Shown here piece after piece: positions 11,448 through 21,700 of a DNA stretch of 64,000 bases (position 1 is its first letter; every line of letters starts with the position of its first letter). The position numbers and the translations under genes are program-made. This DNA is from Heliocidaris tuberculata (lineage: Eukaryota > Echinodermata > Echinoidea > Camarodonta > Echinometridae). Location: positions 9,992,654-10,056,653 of the forward strand of contig CM046841.1 in the NCBI GenBank assembly GCA_025618425.1, given 5' to 3'. A model generated the notes under the pieces. That model was not told the DNA's origin, ran no database searches, and saw only the letters and a program-made list of their open reading frames with translations.

Positions 11448-12088
11448 ATGTGAAACCTATGGCTATGGGAAAAAGACACAACCTTGGTATCAATAGTGTG
11501 GTTTTCATACGCGTAATCCCACGCGTATGAAAACCCATTTTAGGCGCTTAACTTTACACGTTCGGTAATACAATCTGTTCGGAATTACAATACTTGACTA
11601 TACATGTAACATCGCACCCGTTCTTGTCTAGTAGTAGAACAAGGTCAAGGGGAAATAGATTGATAAGCCAACAGAGCTCCTACAGCTACGCCCAATCTAT
11701 CACTTTGTACTTACAAGTTAGATGACAACTTCTCTCAAAATGAAGATTTATAGAGCCTTTGCCGTGCGCTCCCTTTGCAAATCAACTTTCTACAATATCT
11801 CGACTCGACTCTAGGTAGGTTTTGGCTTCGCAGCTAGCTAGCTGGATTTAACCGGTTCGATGGTACGTACCAGTACGTACAAGACAGTTACCAATATGGT
11901 ACGAGGGATCACCGTGCATGCTGCTAGTATGCTGCTATGGCATTGCATAGTGCGCACATATAATATACCAAAGAGTATAAATACGAAGAGTGCCCAGTTT
12001 CGAAATAAAGCACGCTTGTATACATTGTACTATCAGGGGACTATCAGTGCCGATCGTTTGCCCGCATCCCTCTTGTTATTCTGTGTCT
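11448..12088. other. Non-coding with small hairpin and decayed palindrome relative
   Basis: A short hairpin GGTTTTCATACGCG / CGCGTATGAAAACC sits at about 11502-11534. A diverged copy of the palindrome's GATTGATAAGCC-ACAGAGCTC block is at about 11658-11690. A 'TACGAAGAGTGCCCAG...AAATAAAGCACGC' block (11970-12014) recurs at 35402-35434. No gene is seen. Confidence 0.5.
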
Positions 12089-12092
12089 TTAA

Positions 12093-12676
12093 AGGGAAAT
12101 CCAACCTTAATAGCAAGTTGCTTTGAAAGAAAGAGGAAAAATCAGAGAAGCAGATTGGTGAAAGTTTGAACGAAATCGGACAAGTAATAAAGAAGTTATG
12201 ATTTTTTGAAAGTTGTAATCACTATGCATATGGGAATTTCAAATTGGCCGGATAGGTAATGTCACTGTGATGTAGCTGTGGACAACTCCCCCATTCGCTC
12301 TAACACACAAAATGACTAAAATGTCATTTTTTTCCAAAATGCATTACTCAGTAGGATCTTTTCGTTCATGAGGACCTATAACAATATGCTATCTCCAATA
12401 TATTTTGAGTACTGCCCCGAGGGTAAAGGCGCCTCGAAGAAAACCGCAAATTAATGATATTTTTGTGTACGACAAATGGGAGAGTTGTCCACAAAAATGT
12501 CACAATTGACTCACCAAATTGCCAATTTGAGATTCGCATAGATGTAGTGATCTCATTTTTCAAACATCCATAACTTTCTTAGTCCTTGTCCGATTTCTTC
12601 CAAACTTTCAGTATCCTATTTTTCTTATTTTTCTGCTTTCATACAAACCATCTTATTACCAAGGTTGGATTGCCCT
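12093..12676. mobile_element. TTAA-flanked MITE, complete copy
   Basis: A 584-bp element with TTAA at both ends (12089-12092 and 12677-12680) and inverted termini AGGGAAATCCAACCTT / AAGGTTGGATTGCCCT. The arms are long and imperfect: the GTGAAAGTTTGAACGAAATC block near the left pairs with the TTTCTTCCAAACTTTCA block near the right. It is the reference for the copies at 1091 and 8021. TTAA plus AGGG ends suggest Kolobok-type mobilisation. Confidence 0.8.
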
Positions 12677-12682
12677 TTAATA

Positions 12683-12862
12683 ATTATGTTCAATCCGACT
12701 TCTAGTTCTGCTCATTCAACCTCTAGTTAATCTCCATTATTTTATTCTATGCCTTTATGTTCAATCCGACTTCTAATTCTGCTCTTTCCACCCCTATAGT
12801 ATAGGCTCCGTTATTTATTCTATGTCTTTATGTTCAATCCGACTTCTAGTTCTGCTCATTCA
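12683..12862. repeat. Tandem ~70-bp repeat (TTCAATCCGACTTCTAGTTC)
   Basis: Three direct copies of a unit containing 'TTCAATCCGACTTCTAGTTC', 'TGCTCATTCAACC' and 'TATTCTATGTCTTTATG' start near 12690, 12762 and 12833. Inverted copies occur at about 13300-13350 and 13868-13920, and further direct copies at 17215-17395. The unit frames the nested elements of this region. Confidence 0.75.
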
Positions 12863-12881
12863 CCCTCTTTAATAAGTGGGT

Positions 12882-13255
12882 CCCGGGGGGGGGGGGGTAC
12901 TCAGATTATAATCGGACGGGGGTGTGCGGCTGAGAACTCCAGACCCATACCCACATCCAAGGGTCCTTTTGCTGTAAATAGGCACCCATGTCTAAGGATT
13001 TTTTGTGAAAAATGGACCCATGTCTAAAGATTTCCCGGACAAATGAGGGAGAAAAGAGAGGAATGAAACAAATGATAAGAGCCGGGATAAGAGACCCATG
13101 TCTAAGGATTTTTGGGGAAAAATGGGACCCATGTCTAAGGATATTTTTAATGAAAAGGGGACCCATGTCTAAGGATCTTTCTTCAAAAAGTCACCCTTCC
13201 CAGCGGCACATCCCCGTATACCCAATATACGTGAGTACCCCCCCCCCCGGAAGTG
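12882..13255. repeat. Element with GACCCATGTCTAAGGAT repeats
   Basis: It lies between inverted GGTCCCGGGGGG-GTACTCA and TGAGTAC-CCCCCGG ends. The interior has five interspersed copies of an ACCCATGTCTAAGGAT motif (about 12986, 13017, 13096, 13127 and 13161). Translations on both strands (GPMSKDL-like) reflect the repeat and not a protein. Confidence 0.6.
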
Positions 13256-13365
13256 GGTACCTGCAGGATTTATTCGACACGGAGCCTATACTATATAGGG
13301 GTTGAAAGAGCAGAATTAGAAGTCGGATTGAACATAAAGGCATAGAATAAAATAATGGAGATTAA

Positions 13366-13863
13366 AGGGGAAGTTCACCCTGAAGATTACTTGAGTTTAA
13401 AAAATGCAGAAAAAATAAAGAAAAATATTGGCGAAGGTTTGATGAAAATCGGTCAAATAATAAAAGAGTTATGAGTATTTAAAGTTTTGGATTCGTGACG
13501 TCACATGCGAGCAGCTGCCCATTGGTCATGTAATAAATATTCCATATATTCGCATTTTTTTTTACGTCCCACGATAAATTAATATTGTTTCTTTTCAGAA
13601 TCTAGTATTGAATAACATTTCTGACAATATATCAAATGCACAGACGAAAATATTCTAAATTTTCTGAGAAAACTGTATTTTATGGAATATTTATCACATT
13701 ACATAATGGAGGAGCTGCTCGCATGTGACGTCACAAAATCAAAACTTCAAAAGTCCATAACTCCGTTATTCTTTAACGGATTTTGTCCAAACTTTCGCCA
13801 ATATTTTTCTTTATTTTTTCTGCATTTTTTAAACTCAAGTAATCTTCGGGGTGAACTTTCCCT
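13366..13863. mobile_element. TTAA-flanked MITE with ~75-bp inverted arms
   Basis: Flanked by TTAA on each side and bounded by AGGGGAAGTTCACCC and the near complement GGGTGAACTTTCCCT. The arms extend about 75 bp (the 'AAAATGCAGAAAAAATAAAG' block and its complement) and carry a CRE palindrome TGACGTCA in each half (13496-13503, 13726-13733) beside GCAGCTGC/CGAGCAGCT. The uninterrupted target (GGAGATTAACTAGAGG or its complement) is visible in sister repeats near 12722-12740 and 17371-17385. No transposase is present. Confidence 0.85.
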
Positions 13864-14019
13864 TTAACTAGAGGTTGAATGAGCAGAACTAGAAGTCGGA
13901 TTGAACATAAAGACACAGAATAACAAGAGTAACTATATATAGAGTTACTCTCCATTTGTCAAAAAGATATGTCTTTATGCTCAATCCGCGACTTCTATAT
14001 AGGCTGCTCATTCGGGGGG

Positions 14020-14470
14020 CACTCGTTTTTCTGAAGGTTCGTTTTTCCAAAGGTTCGTATTTCCGAAGGTTCATAATTCCAAAACACAAATTTCCCATGC
14101 CTGGGGGTTCATAATTCCGAAAATGAAAAAGGGTTCATATAATTCCGAGCATTTGTTGCATTATTCCGAATGTTCGTTATTCCGAAGGTTCGTTTATCCG
14201 AAGGTTCATAATTCCGAAAATGAATTAGGGTTCATTTCCGAAGGTTCATAATCCCGAAAATGAAAAAGGGTTCATAATTCCGAAGATTCGTATTTCCGAA
14301 AATGAAAAAGGGTCCATAATTCCGAAAATGAAAAAGGGTCCATAATTCCGAAAATGAAATAGGTTCGTAATCCCGAAAATGAAATAGGGTTCGTAATTCC
14401 GAAAATGAAATAGGGTTCGTAATTCCGAAAATGAAAAAGGGTTCATAATTCCGAAAATGAAATAAGGTAT
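14020..14470. repeat. Array of TTCCGAAAATGAA-type repeat (left)
   Basis: About 20 irregular copies of a 20-30-bp unit of the form 'GGTTCATAATTCCGAAAATG', with variants GGTTCGTATTTCCGAAGG. The reverse-strand translation is the periodic FRNYEPFFIFG-like string. The array is the mirror image of the one at 16872-17205, and both are joined to the same AGGTATACCT and polyC segment. Confidence 0.85.
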
Positions 14471-14960
14471 ACCTAAAAAGGTGCGAGGGACGCCAAAACG
14501 ACTGAGCAGCCCCCCCCCCCCCCCACCCCAAGGGTAAAAAAAAAGAAGGGAGAGAGATAAAAGAGGAAAAAACTATTACAGAATATGAACCAGTGAATTA
14601 TCTGGCGGCCGCTGGATAATTCTATCTTTCCTTAAGTTATTCTACGTTTTTATCCTTCTATCATTTCCTCTTTCTATCTTCATTATGTTATTCTTTGTTT
14701 AATTTTCTTGTATCTTCTTCTCCTTCTATCTTTCCTTATGTTATTCTTTGTTTTTATTCTATTATTTTCTCTATCTACATTCATTATGTTAAAAGTAGGA
14801 AACGATATGATAGAAACAAAAAATAACAAAAGGAAAAATAGAAAGAGAGGAAGATAGAAGGATAAAAACAAAAAATTACATGAGGAAAGTTAGAGAGAAA
14901 AGATGATGGAAGGAAAACAACATAACATTGCGAAAGAAATTATCTGGCGGCCGCCAAATA
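14471..14960. repeat. Palindromic GCGGCCGC-centred repeat with AT-rich units
   Basis: It contains near-palindromes AATTATCTGGCGGCCGC (about 14595-14620 and 14938-14957) and several ~60-bp units of the form 'TATCTTTCCTTATGTTATTC', in both orientations. The matching arm lies at 16678-16770. The undisturbed string CTTTCCTTAAGTTATTC at about 14627-14643 is the empty target of repeat X-A. Confidence 0.7.
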
Positions 14961-15223
14961 CTTATCTAGCGGCCACCAATGTTATGTTGTTTTCCTTCCA
15001 TCATCTTTTCTCTCTAACTTTCCTATTTTTAACATAATGAACATAGACAGAGAAAATGATGGAATAAAAAAAAAGAATAACATAATGAAGATAGTAAGAG
15101 GAAAATAATGATGGAAGAATAAAAAAAAGAATAACATAAGGAAAGATAGAGGGCAAAGATAAAAGAATAAAACAAAGAATAACTTAAGTACACATTCAAA
15201 GAACATCACAAATATGATATATA

Positions 15224-15494
15224 CAGGGGCGGCGCTACAGGGGGGCAGAGGGGGCGACCGCCCCCCCCCCCTATGATTTTTCAAGTACTGAAAAAAGGGG
15301 AAAAAAAGAAGAAAAAAGAAGAAAAGGAGGAAGAAAAGGGAAGAAAAGGGAAGAAAGAAGAAAGAGGAGTATTAAAAAGAGAGGTCTTAAACATATAACT
15401 CTATATTACCCCTGTTATTTAATGGAGAAAAAAATATGACGTCATCTTTAGGTCGTCTTGCCCCTCCTATCAAAATACCCTGGCGCCGCCCCTG
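15224..15494. mobile_element. hAT MITE copy 1 (TSD GATATATA)
   Basis: A 271-bp element with perfect termini CAGGGGCGGCGC / GCGCCGCCCCTG, flanked by exact 8-bp duplications GATATATA (15216-15223 and 15495-15502). The interior is purine-rich with AAGAAGAAA runs and has no transposase. Its empty site is visible in X-B near 35228-35245. Confidence 0.93.
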
Positions 15495-15780
15495 GATATA
15501 TATCACTAGAAACTGGCAAGTTAACAGATAGCAGTCGTATCAGTTTAAAGTCAACTACATATCAGGTAATTAAACAATAATACAAATAAAACTACCTCCC
15601 AGCATCTGCGATATACAAGCGCTTCGCCAAAAAAATAACACTGTTTCAATGACGTCAATAAAGGGAACAATCCTGTCCAAGCAGACGACGTCCCATATAA
15701 GAATGAACATAAGTGCAGTGCAGTTATTTCTCAAAAATTATAAAGAATTTAGTGTATTCAAACGTGCCCATATTTCACAC

Positions 15781-16051
15781 CAGGGGCGGCGCTACAGGGG
15801 GGGCAGAGGGGGCGACCGCCCCCCCCCCCTATGATTTTTCAAGTAGTGAAAAAAGAAAAAAAAAGAAGAAAAAAGGAAGAAAAGGAGCAAGAAAAGGGAA
15901 GAAAAGGGAAGAAAGAAGAAAGAGGAGTATTAAAAAGAAAGGTCTTAAACATATAACTCTATATTACCCCTGTTATTTAATGGAGAAAAAATATGACGTC
16001 ATCTTTAGGTCGTCTTGCCCCTCCTATCAAAATACCCTGGCGCCGCCCCTG
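15781..16051. mobile_element. hAT MITE copy 2 (TSD TTTCACAC)
   Basis: Same family, length and orientation as copy 1, with the same CAGGGGCGGCGC ends and only scattered differences. Exact 8-bp duplications TTTCACAC lie at 15773-15780 and 16052-16059. X-B shows the single-copy target (GGTGTGAAATATGG, about 34794-34807). Confidence 0.94.
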
Positions 16052-16677
16052 TTTCACACCATTCTAAAATGGGAATGAAACAGATTCTGATTACTGAAAT
16101 CTTTTGTTTGTAAATATATAGGATGAGGGTTAATGAACAATCAAAGAAACCACACTTTCAAATTGAAAAGCCCGCTGAATGATTGCAAGGACGGTATTTA
16201 TCCCTCATTCAACGCCGAACGTCCAGCGGTGTATGCAGCTGTGAATGCAATGGCGTCTATTTTGTTTACAAGCAACTGATTCCTTTATTCTTGTAACGCT
16301 TCATTTTCCATCCAAATAAACCAATGCACGGGGTTTAGAGTGAGGCAATATATGGATTAAACATAATAGACTAATGCTAGTGAAGTGAAATAACTGAAGA
16401 GAAGATGACAAAACAGGCACTGAAAATATGTGAGATGTTATGGGACATCGTCTGCTTGTGCAATTAACGTCCTCCCTTTGACGTCACACATTTCAGCGGC
16501 TTTCGGAGAGCTGTTCAGGTGCTATGTCGGGGCTGTATTTTAGCAATTTGTAATTGAATAATCATTACTTCGAATGTTTGCAAGCGTCGAATTTTGACAA
16601 ACTTGTCCGGTCTAAGCTTCACCTACGCAATAATGAAACTTAAGTCAGTTTTAAAAATCAATGAATATCTACTTTAA

Positions 16678-16871
16678 GGAAAGACAGAATTATCCGGCGA
16701 CCGCCAGATAATTCACTGGTTCTTATTCAGTCTGTAATAATTTTCTCAAAGTTTCTCTTTTATCTCTCTCCCTTTTTTGGGGGACCCTTGATATGGAAGG
16801 GGGGGGGGGCTGCTCAGTCGTTTTTGTACTCCCTCCCCCCCCCCCCCCCCCGCCTCCCGCCTTTTTAGGTA
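16678..16871. repeat. Mirror arm of the 14471-14640 repeat
   Basis: Reverse-complement copy of the left arm: GACCGCCAGATAATTC, the TCTCTTTTATCTCTCTCCC block, then CTGCTCAGTCG, a C-run and TTTTTAGGTATACC. It confirms a large imperfect palindrome spanning about 14000-17200 into which X-A later inserted. Confidence 0.75.
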
Positions 16872-17205
16872 TACCTTATTTCATTTTCGGAAAGATGAAC
16901 CCTATTTCATTTTCGGAATTACGAACCCTTTTTCATTTTCGGAATTATGAACCCTATTTCATTTTCGGAATTACGAACCCTACTTCATGTTCGGAATTAC
17001 GAACCCTATTTCATTTTCGGAAATAGGAACTTTCGGAATTATGAACCCTCTGTCATTTTCGGAAAAACGAACCTTCGGAATTACGGACCTTCGGAGTAAC
17101 GAGCCTTCGGAATTACGAATCGTCGGAATAGCGAACCTATCGGAATTATGAACCTTCGGAAATACGAATCTTCGGAAATATACGAACCTTCGGAAAAACG
17201 ACATG
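16872..17205. repeat. Array of TTCATTTTCGGAATTACGAA repeat (right)
   Basis: Inverted counterpart of the 14020-14470 array, with units such as 'CATTTTCGGAATTATGAACC'. Spacing and unit variants differ between the arms, so they have evolved independently since duplication. Confidence 0.85.
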
Positions 17206-17391
17206 TAACCGCTCATTCAACCACTATACGGTTAGGCTCCGTTATTTATTCTATGTCTTTATGTTCAATCCGAATTCTAGTTCTGCATGCTCACTCACCT
17301 CTAGTTAGGCTCCGTTATTTATTCTATGTCTTTATGTTCATCCGACTTCTAGTTTTTCTCATTGAACCTCGACTAGTTAATCTCCATTATT

Positions 17392-17837
17392 TTATGGCAG
17401 CTGGAAGGCCAAAAGCATGCATAATTTTATTCTCATTTGATTATGCGGGGTCTCTTCCACTTATTGAGCCTAGTTCATAAAGCTTTTTCAGAGTCTCAAA
17501 TTACATGTAAGCCACACTGTTACAATAAATTCAAGGTAATACCAGGGGAGCTATAATCATTCTTAAAATCCATGTTTTCACGTGTTAACCCTATGGCAGA
17601 TATCGATGATGACTCTGTCAAAAAGCAGGCATGCATGATTCCGGGGATTCTATAGTGGCATTCATTGACAATAAAGGTTCAAGAAATGTTTTTTCAACTA
17701 TCCATCCTTTCTCTCGTGCAAAAATCAGACTTGAAGATAGAGTAAGATATGAAATACGAAGAAAAAATGAGACATCCTCTCACGTGCACGTGTTATGGCG
17801 AACGTTCCCCCCCCCCCCCCCCACCCCCGAGTCTCTT
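17392..17837 (+). repeat. Repeat Y, left part of the copy split by X-B
   Basis: It starts near GGCAGCTGGAAGGCC and runs through CAAAAAGCAGGCATG and CTATCCATCCTTTCTCTCG to GAGTCTCTTTTAA. It matches 38800-39153 and, inverted, 46648-47065. In those copies GAGTCTTTTTAA joins directly to CACAGC, whereas here X-B separates them and Y resumes at 35277. Y is the oldest layer of this nest. Confidence 0.8.
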
Positions 17838-18045
17838 TTAAAGTAGATATTCATTGATTTTTAAAACTGACTTAAGTTTCATTATTGCGTAGTTGAAGCT
17901 TAGACCGGACAAGTTTGTCAAAATTCGACGCTTGCAAACATTCGAAGTAATGATTATTATCAATTACAAATTGCTAAAATACAGCCCCGATATAGCACCT
18001 GAACAGCTCTCCGAAAGCCGCTGAAATGTGTGACGTCAAAGGGAG

Positions 18046-18051
18046 GACGTT
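18046..18051. repeat. Polinton target-site duplication, left (GACGTT)
   Basis: GACGTT immediately precedes the left terminus and is repeated at 34381-34386 immediately after the right terminus. Polintons make 6-bp duplications. X-A shows a single copy (as AACGTC) at the homologous position, so this is a true duplication. Confidence 0.95.
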
Positions 18052-18603
18052 AGCAGCTAGTAGAGGCCCTGTAGAAAGGATTGGGGATTAAGGGGGATTA
18101 ATTAGTTAATACGTTAATCCTTCCGGTAAAACAACAGGAAGTATTAATTACTTAATCTATCCGGAAACGGAAGTCCATAAACCTGGGGGGAATCCATCCG
18201 GAGGATGAATTATGCGGGTATGGGGGACATGAACCCTGTAGGTCCAGTATGGATGGTAAGACTTTATACAATGTCTGTATACTTATACAAGACCAATGAT
18301 GAGTACAACACTGGGATGGTGCAGATAGAGGAGTGTGTACTAGGGAATGAAGAAGAGAGGGATACAAGGGAAGATGGAATATGCCACACGATGTACCAGT
18401 AGAACTATGAACCAAGTTTAGTTTGGGACCACTCCCATTGTCTATGGAAAAAGATATAACAATAGGTGAGTTAAACACTGTCAGGACCAGAGGAAATGGG
18501 GCCCGAGAAATGGGGGTATGTCTCATGGCATGGCCATTGTTTTTGTAGAGGAGGAAGTAAGAAAAGATGCAGGTTATTGAAACTATCAAGACAAGAGTGC
18601 AGG
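18052..18603 (+). repeat. Polinton left terminal inverted repeat
   Basis: 552 bp, nearly identical to the reverse complement of 33829-34380. By eye I found one substitution (CAGGTTATTG versus CAGGTTGTTG) and two single-base homopolymer differences (G-run at about 18185-18190, T-run at 18540-18544). An open frame of 65 codons at 18205-18402 is duplicated in the right repeat; it is more likely repeat sequence than a gene. Confidence 0.95.
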
Positions 18604-18740
18604 TCAGATCTGATTGGTCAGATCAAGACATGTGACAATGTACATGACCATCTTCATGACCATGTCCCGTTTGACCAAACATGATATCCATCACTTGACC
18701 TATGTCTCTCATTGTGAGCACATAACGTTTAACTTTTACG

Positions 18741-21700
18741 ATGATTCCAACATTGGAGTTAATGAGAAGGCTAGAGGCCTGTTCATGCCTGGCTGAAGTT
18801 TCGAACCTTCGTGATGAGCTTTATGATGAACTGGAGCCAGAACAACATGCCTTGATTTTTGCGAGGACAACTTATTTTTTAAACCTATGTGAGGAAAACA
18901 ATGACCAGATAAATTCAGCCCATGATGAACATGATGAAGGTAAGTGATTTTTTTTTTAAATATTTTTTTTTTAATTTATTTTATTTTTTTTAATTATAGA
19001 AATTATGATGATGTTGACATAATAATGATGATGATGATGATGATGATACAGCATATGCTGTGATTATTTTAATTTAATTTTGTACACTAATGGGTAATTG
19101 CTTTAGCAGACTGTTAGCTAAAGGTTCAGTGATGAGTGTCAATAGATGATTGAGCTACAGTGAAAGGGGGAAATGCCATAATGATGATGATGGTGTTGCT
19201 TTTTGTGATGATAGATACACAATATCTTTGTTTTTATTTATGCCTAGATATTACTGATGAACATCTTCTCGCAGTGGATATAACCAGCCTTACCTCTGGT
19301 CTTGCAGAGAATCACCCCACAAATCAGAGATCTGACGTTCCCATTCCGAGAGCAGTGAGCCCAACACAGCAATATTTCGATGATGGTGAGTATACCATGT
19401 TTATATCATCTGAATAACATTAAAACAAATCTCAATGTACATTATGCATTGGATTATAGTATGTATAAATGTAGCTCATATGCGAAAACTGTATGCTTAT
19501 TGCAATTTTTTCCCCGCCGTAGGCATACCCGATGAACATTTGATTGAAGTTGGTTTGAGTAACAGCAACCCAGGCATCACAGCCAGGCCTTCCCCTTGTA
19601 ACGTGGCACTTTCATCACCAACACCGGGACTCTCTCATAGTCGCCCCCAAGCTGGCCCGTCAACAAGCTTCGATAGAGCAGGACCTTCTCTTGCTGGTCC
19701 ATCTACAAGCGGCAACAACAACAACCCAACAGCTGGCCCTTCAACAAGCAGGGATAGAGCCGGACCTTTTTTGGGCCCATCTACAAGCGGCAACAACAAC
19801 ACAACAGCTGGTCCTTCAACAAGCAGGGATAGAGCCAGACCTTTTTTGGGCCCATCTACAAGTGGCATCCGAGGCGGCCCTTTAGCCAGCCACGTCGGGG
19901 GAGCTTCAGCCAAAGCATCCAAGAAACGCAAGGCAGAGACACTCCCCACGAGAGACGTCCCTCTTCCAACACACCACGTGACCAAAGTAAGTCAAAAACA
20001 TGTCAGAAAATTCAATGCTAGAGTTACCGATTATAGCATTTCTTTCCAACCTGTGGAGAGAATGAGGCCTTTGCTTGATGTAATGCCCAGGGTCAATGAA
20101 ATGTTCCAAAATATCATTGATGAAATGTTAGTTGGTGTTAGAGATAGGGATTTTGTTAGGTTGGTTTTCAATGCACCTCAGTTGGATAGACCTGTGAGCC
20201 TCCCTTTTATCCGAAGGGATCAGATGAATCATGAGGCATTTGCTGCAAAGTTGGAGGCCACGATTCAATCCCATGAAGACATCACCCTGGATGAGAATGT
20301 TGACTTTAATGTTGTACACATGGCTATGCCGGAAGGCGGTCGAGGGTCAAAGAAGAAGTTCCTGACCATCAAAGAGCGTCTTTTCAACAAAAAGAGCATT
20401 ATTCAGATGCGAAATAAAGACAATATGTGCTGTCCTAGGGCTATTGTGACTGGGATATGCCGCATCGAAAAGCATCCAAATTGGCATTCCATCCGGCAAG
20501 GATATAAGGAGCAGCGAGAATACGCGGTGGACATGTACAGAGCAGCGGGAATTCCAGTCAACACAAAATGCGGCATCGAAGAAATCAAAAAGTTTGAGCA
20601 GACGGAACGCATGTCCAATTATCGCGTGGTCCTTGTCTCCAAGGAACATTTGGATTTCATTATTTACGCGGGTCCAGATGACAGAGAACACAACATCTAT
20701 TTGTATGTCCATGATGGGCACTATGACCTCATCACTTCTATGAGTGCTTTCTATGATAAGTGCTATTTCTGTGACACATGTTTCAAGGGATACAACGTCA
20801 AAGGGCAGCATGCATGCATCAATGCCTGTAAGATGTGTCGTAGTGGAGACTGCCCACCTGCTACTGAGAATGATGTATACCAGCGGTGCAAGAAGTGCCA
20901 TCGCAACTTCAAGAACAAGTGGTGCTTTGAGGAACACAGGAAAAACAAGGTATGTGAACGTTACTTTCAGTGTGAACAGTGCCAAACTCTCTGCAGCAGG
21001 GTGCTGCTGAAGAAGTTGAAACGAGAGCATATCTGTGGGCAAACCTGGTGCAAACTTTGCAGAATTTTAGCCAACCCAGGGCATAAATGCCATATCCAGC
21101 CAGAAGATTCCTTCGCAGAGACAGAAAGCTACCCGGAAGATGAAGAGGAAATGGAGGAAGAGGAAAGACAGCAGGATACATTGAAAGAGAAGAAGAAGAA
21201 AGTGTCCAAGTTTGTTTTCTTTGACTTTGAGTGTACGCAAGATACAGGTAGACACATACCCAACTACTGCGTAGCGCAGAAAGCTTGTGATCGCTGTGCT
21301 GATCGACCATTTGAAGAGGACTGCCGCATTTGTGGGGAGGCTGAAGAAAAGCAATATGTTTTCCAAGGACCAAACACTGGTGAAGACTTTTGCAAATGGA
21401 TCTTTGAATCAGAAGATAACCGCGGAGCCATCTTCATCGCACATAACTTTAAGAGCTATGATGGGATATTTATACAGGATTACTTGTACAGTAACTGTAT
21501 CATCCCTAAGCTCATATTGGCTGGTGGGAAGATTATGAGCATGACAGTGCCATTTAATGCAGTACGCTTCATTGATTCATTGAACTTTCTAGCAATGCCG
21601 CTCTCTGCACTGCCAGCCACGTTCGGTGTTGAAGAGCTGAAAAAAGGCTTCTTCCCGCATCTTTTCAACACTGATGCAAACATGGAATACAGGGGGCCAA

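Larger units (their letters stand above)
15188..16673 (-). mobile_element. Repeat X, copy A (TTAA-flanked, non-coding)
   Basis: TTAA flanks both sides (15184-15187 and 16674-16677). The ends read AGTACACATTC and GAATATCTACT, a weak inverted pair (AGTA-A-ATTCA). It is an inverted copy of X-B (17842-35272). After subtraction of two hAT MITEs inserted in it, about 940 bp of X remain. It holds the uninterrupted Polinton target AACGTC at 16466-16471 (complement of GACGTT). The element's own empty site is preserved at about 14633. I see no conserved open frame; TTAA targeting suggests a Kolobok or piggyBac-type mobiliser. Confidence 0.85.

Noticed and set aside
12882..13305. Plus and minus frames with GPMSKDL-like repeats
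   Set aside because: They are translations of the ACCCATGTCTAAGGAT tandem motif.
14232..17216. Frames with repeated NYEPFFIFG-type peptides
   Set aside because: Direct translation of the TTCCGAAAATGAA array on either strand.
18205..18402. 65-codon frame present in both Polinton TIRs (also 34031-34228)
   Set aside because: It is identical because the TIRs are identical; it has no domain and the opposite strand is equally open.
20347..21042. Long minus-strand frames inside the polymerase gene
   Set aside because: Antisense shadows of a coding region with strong domain evidence on the plus strand.
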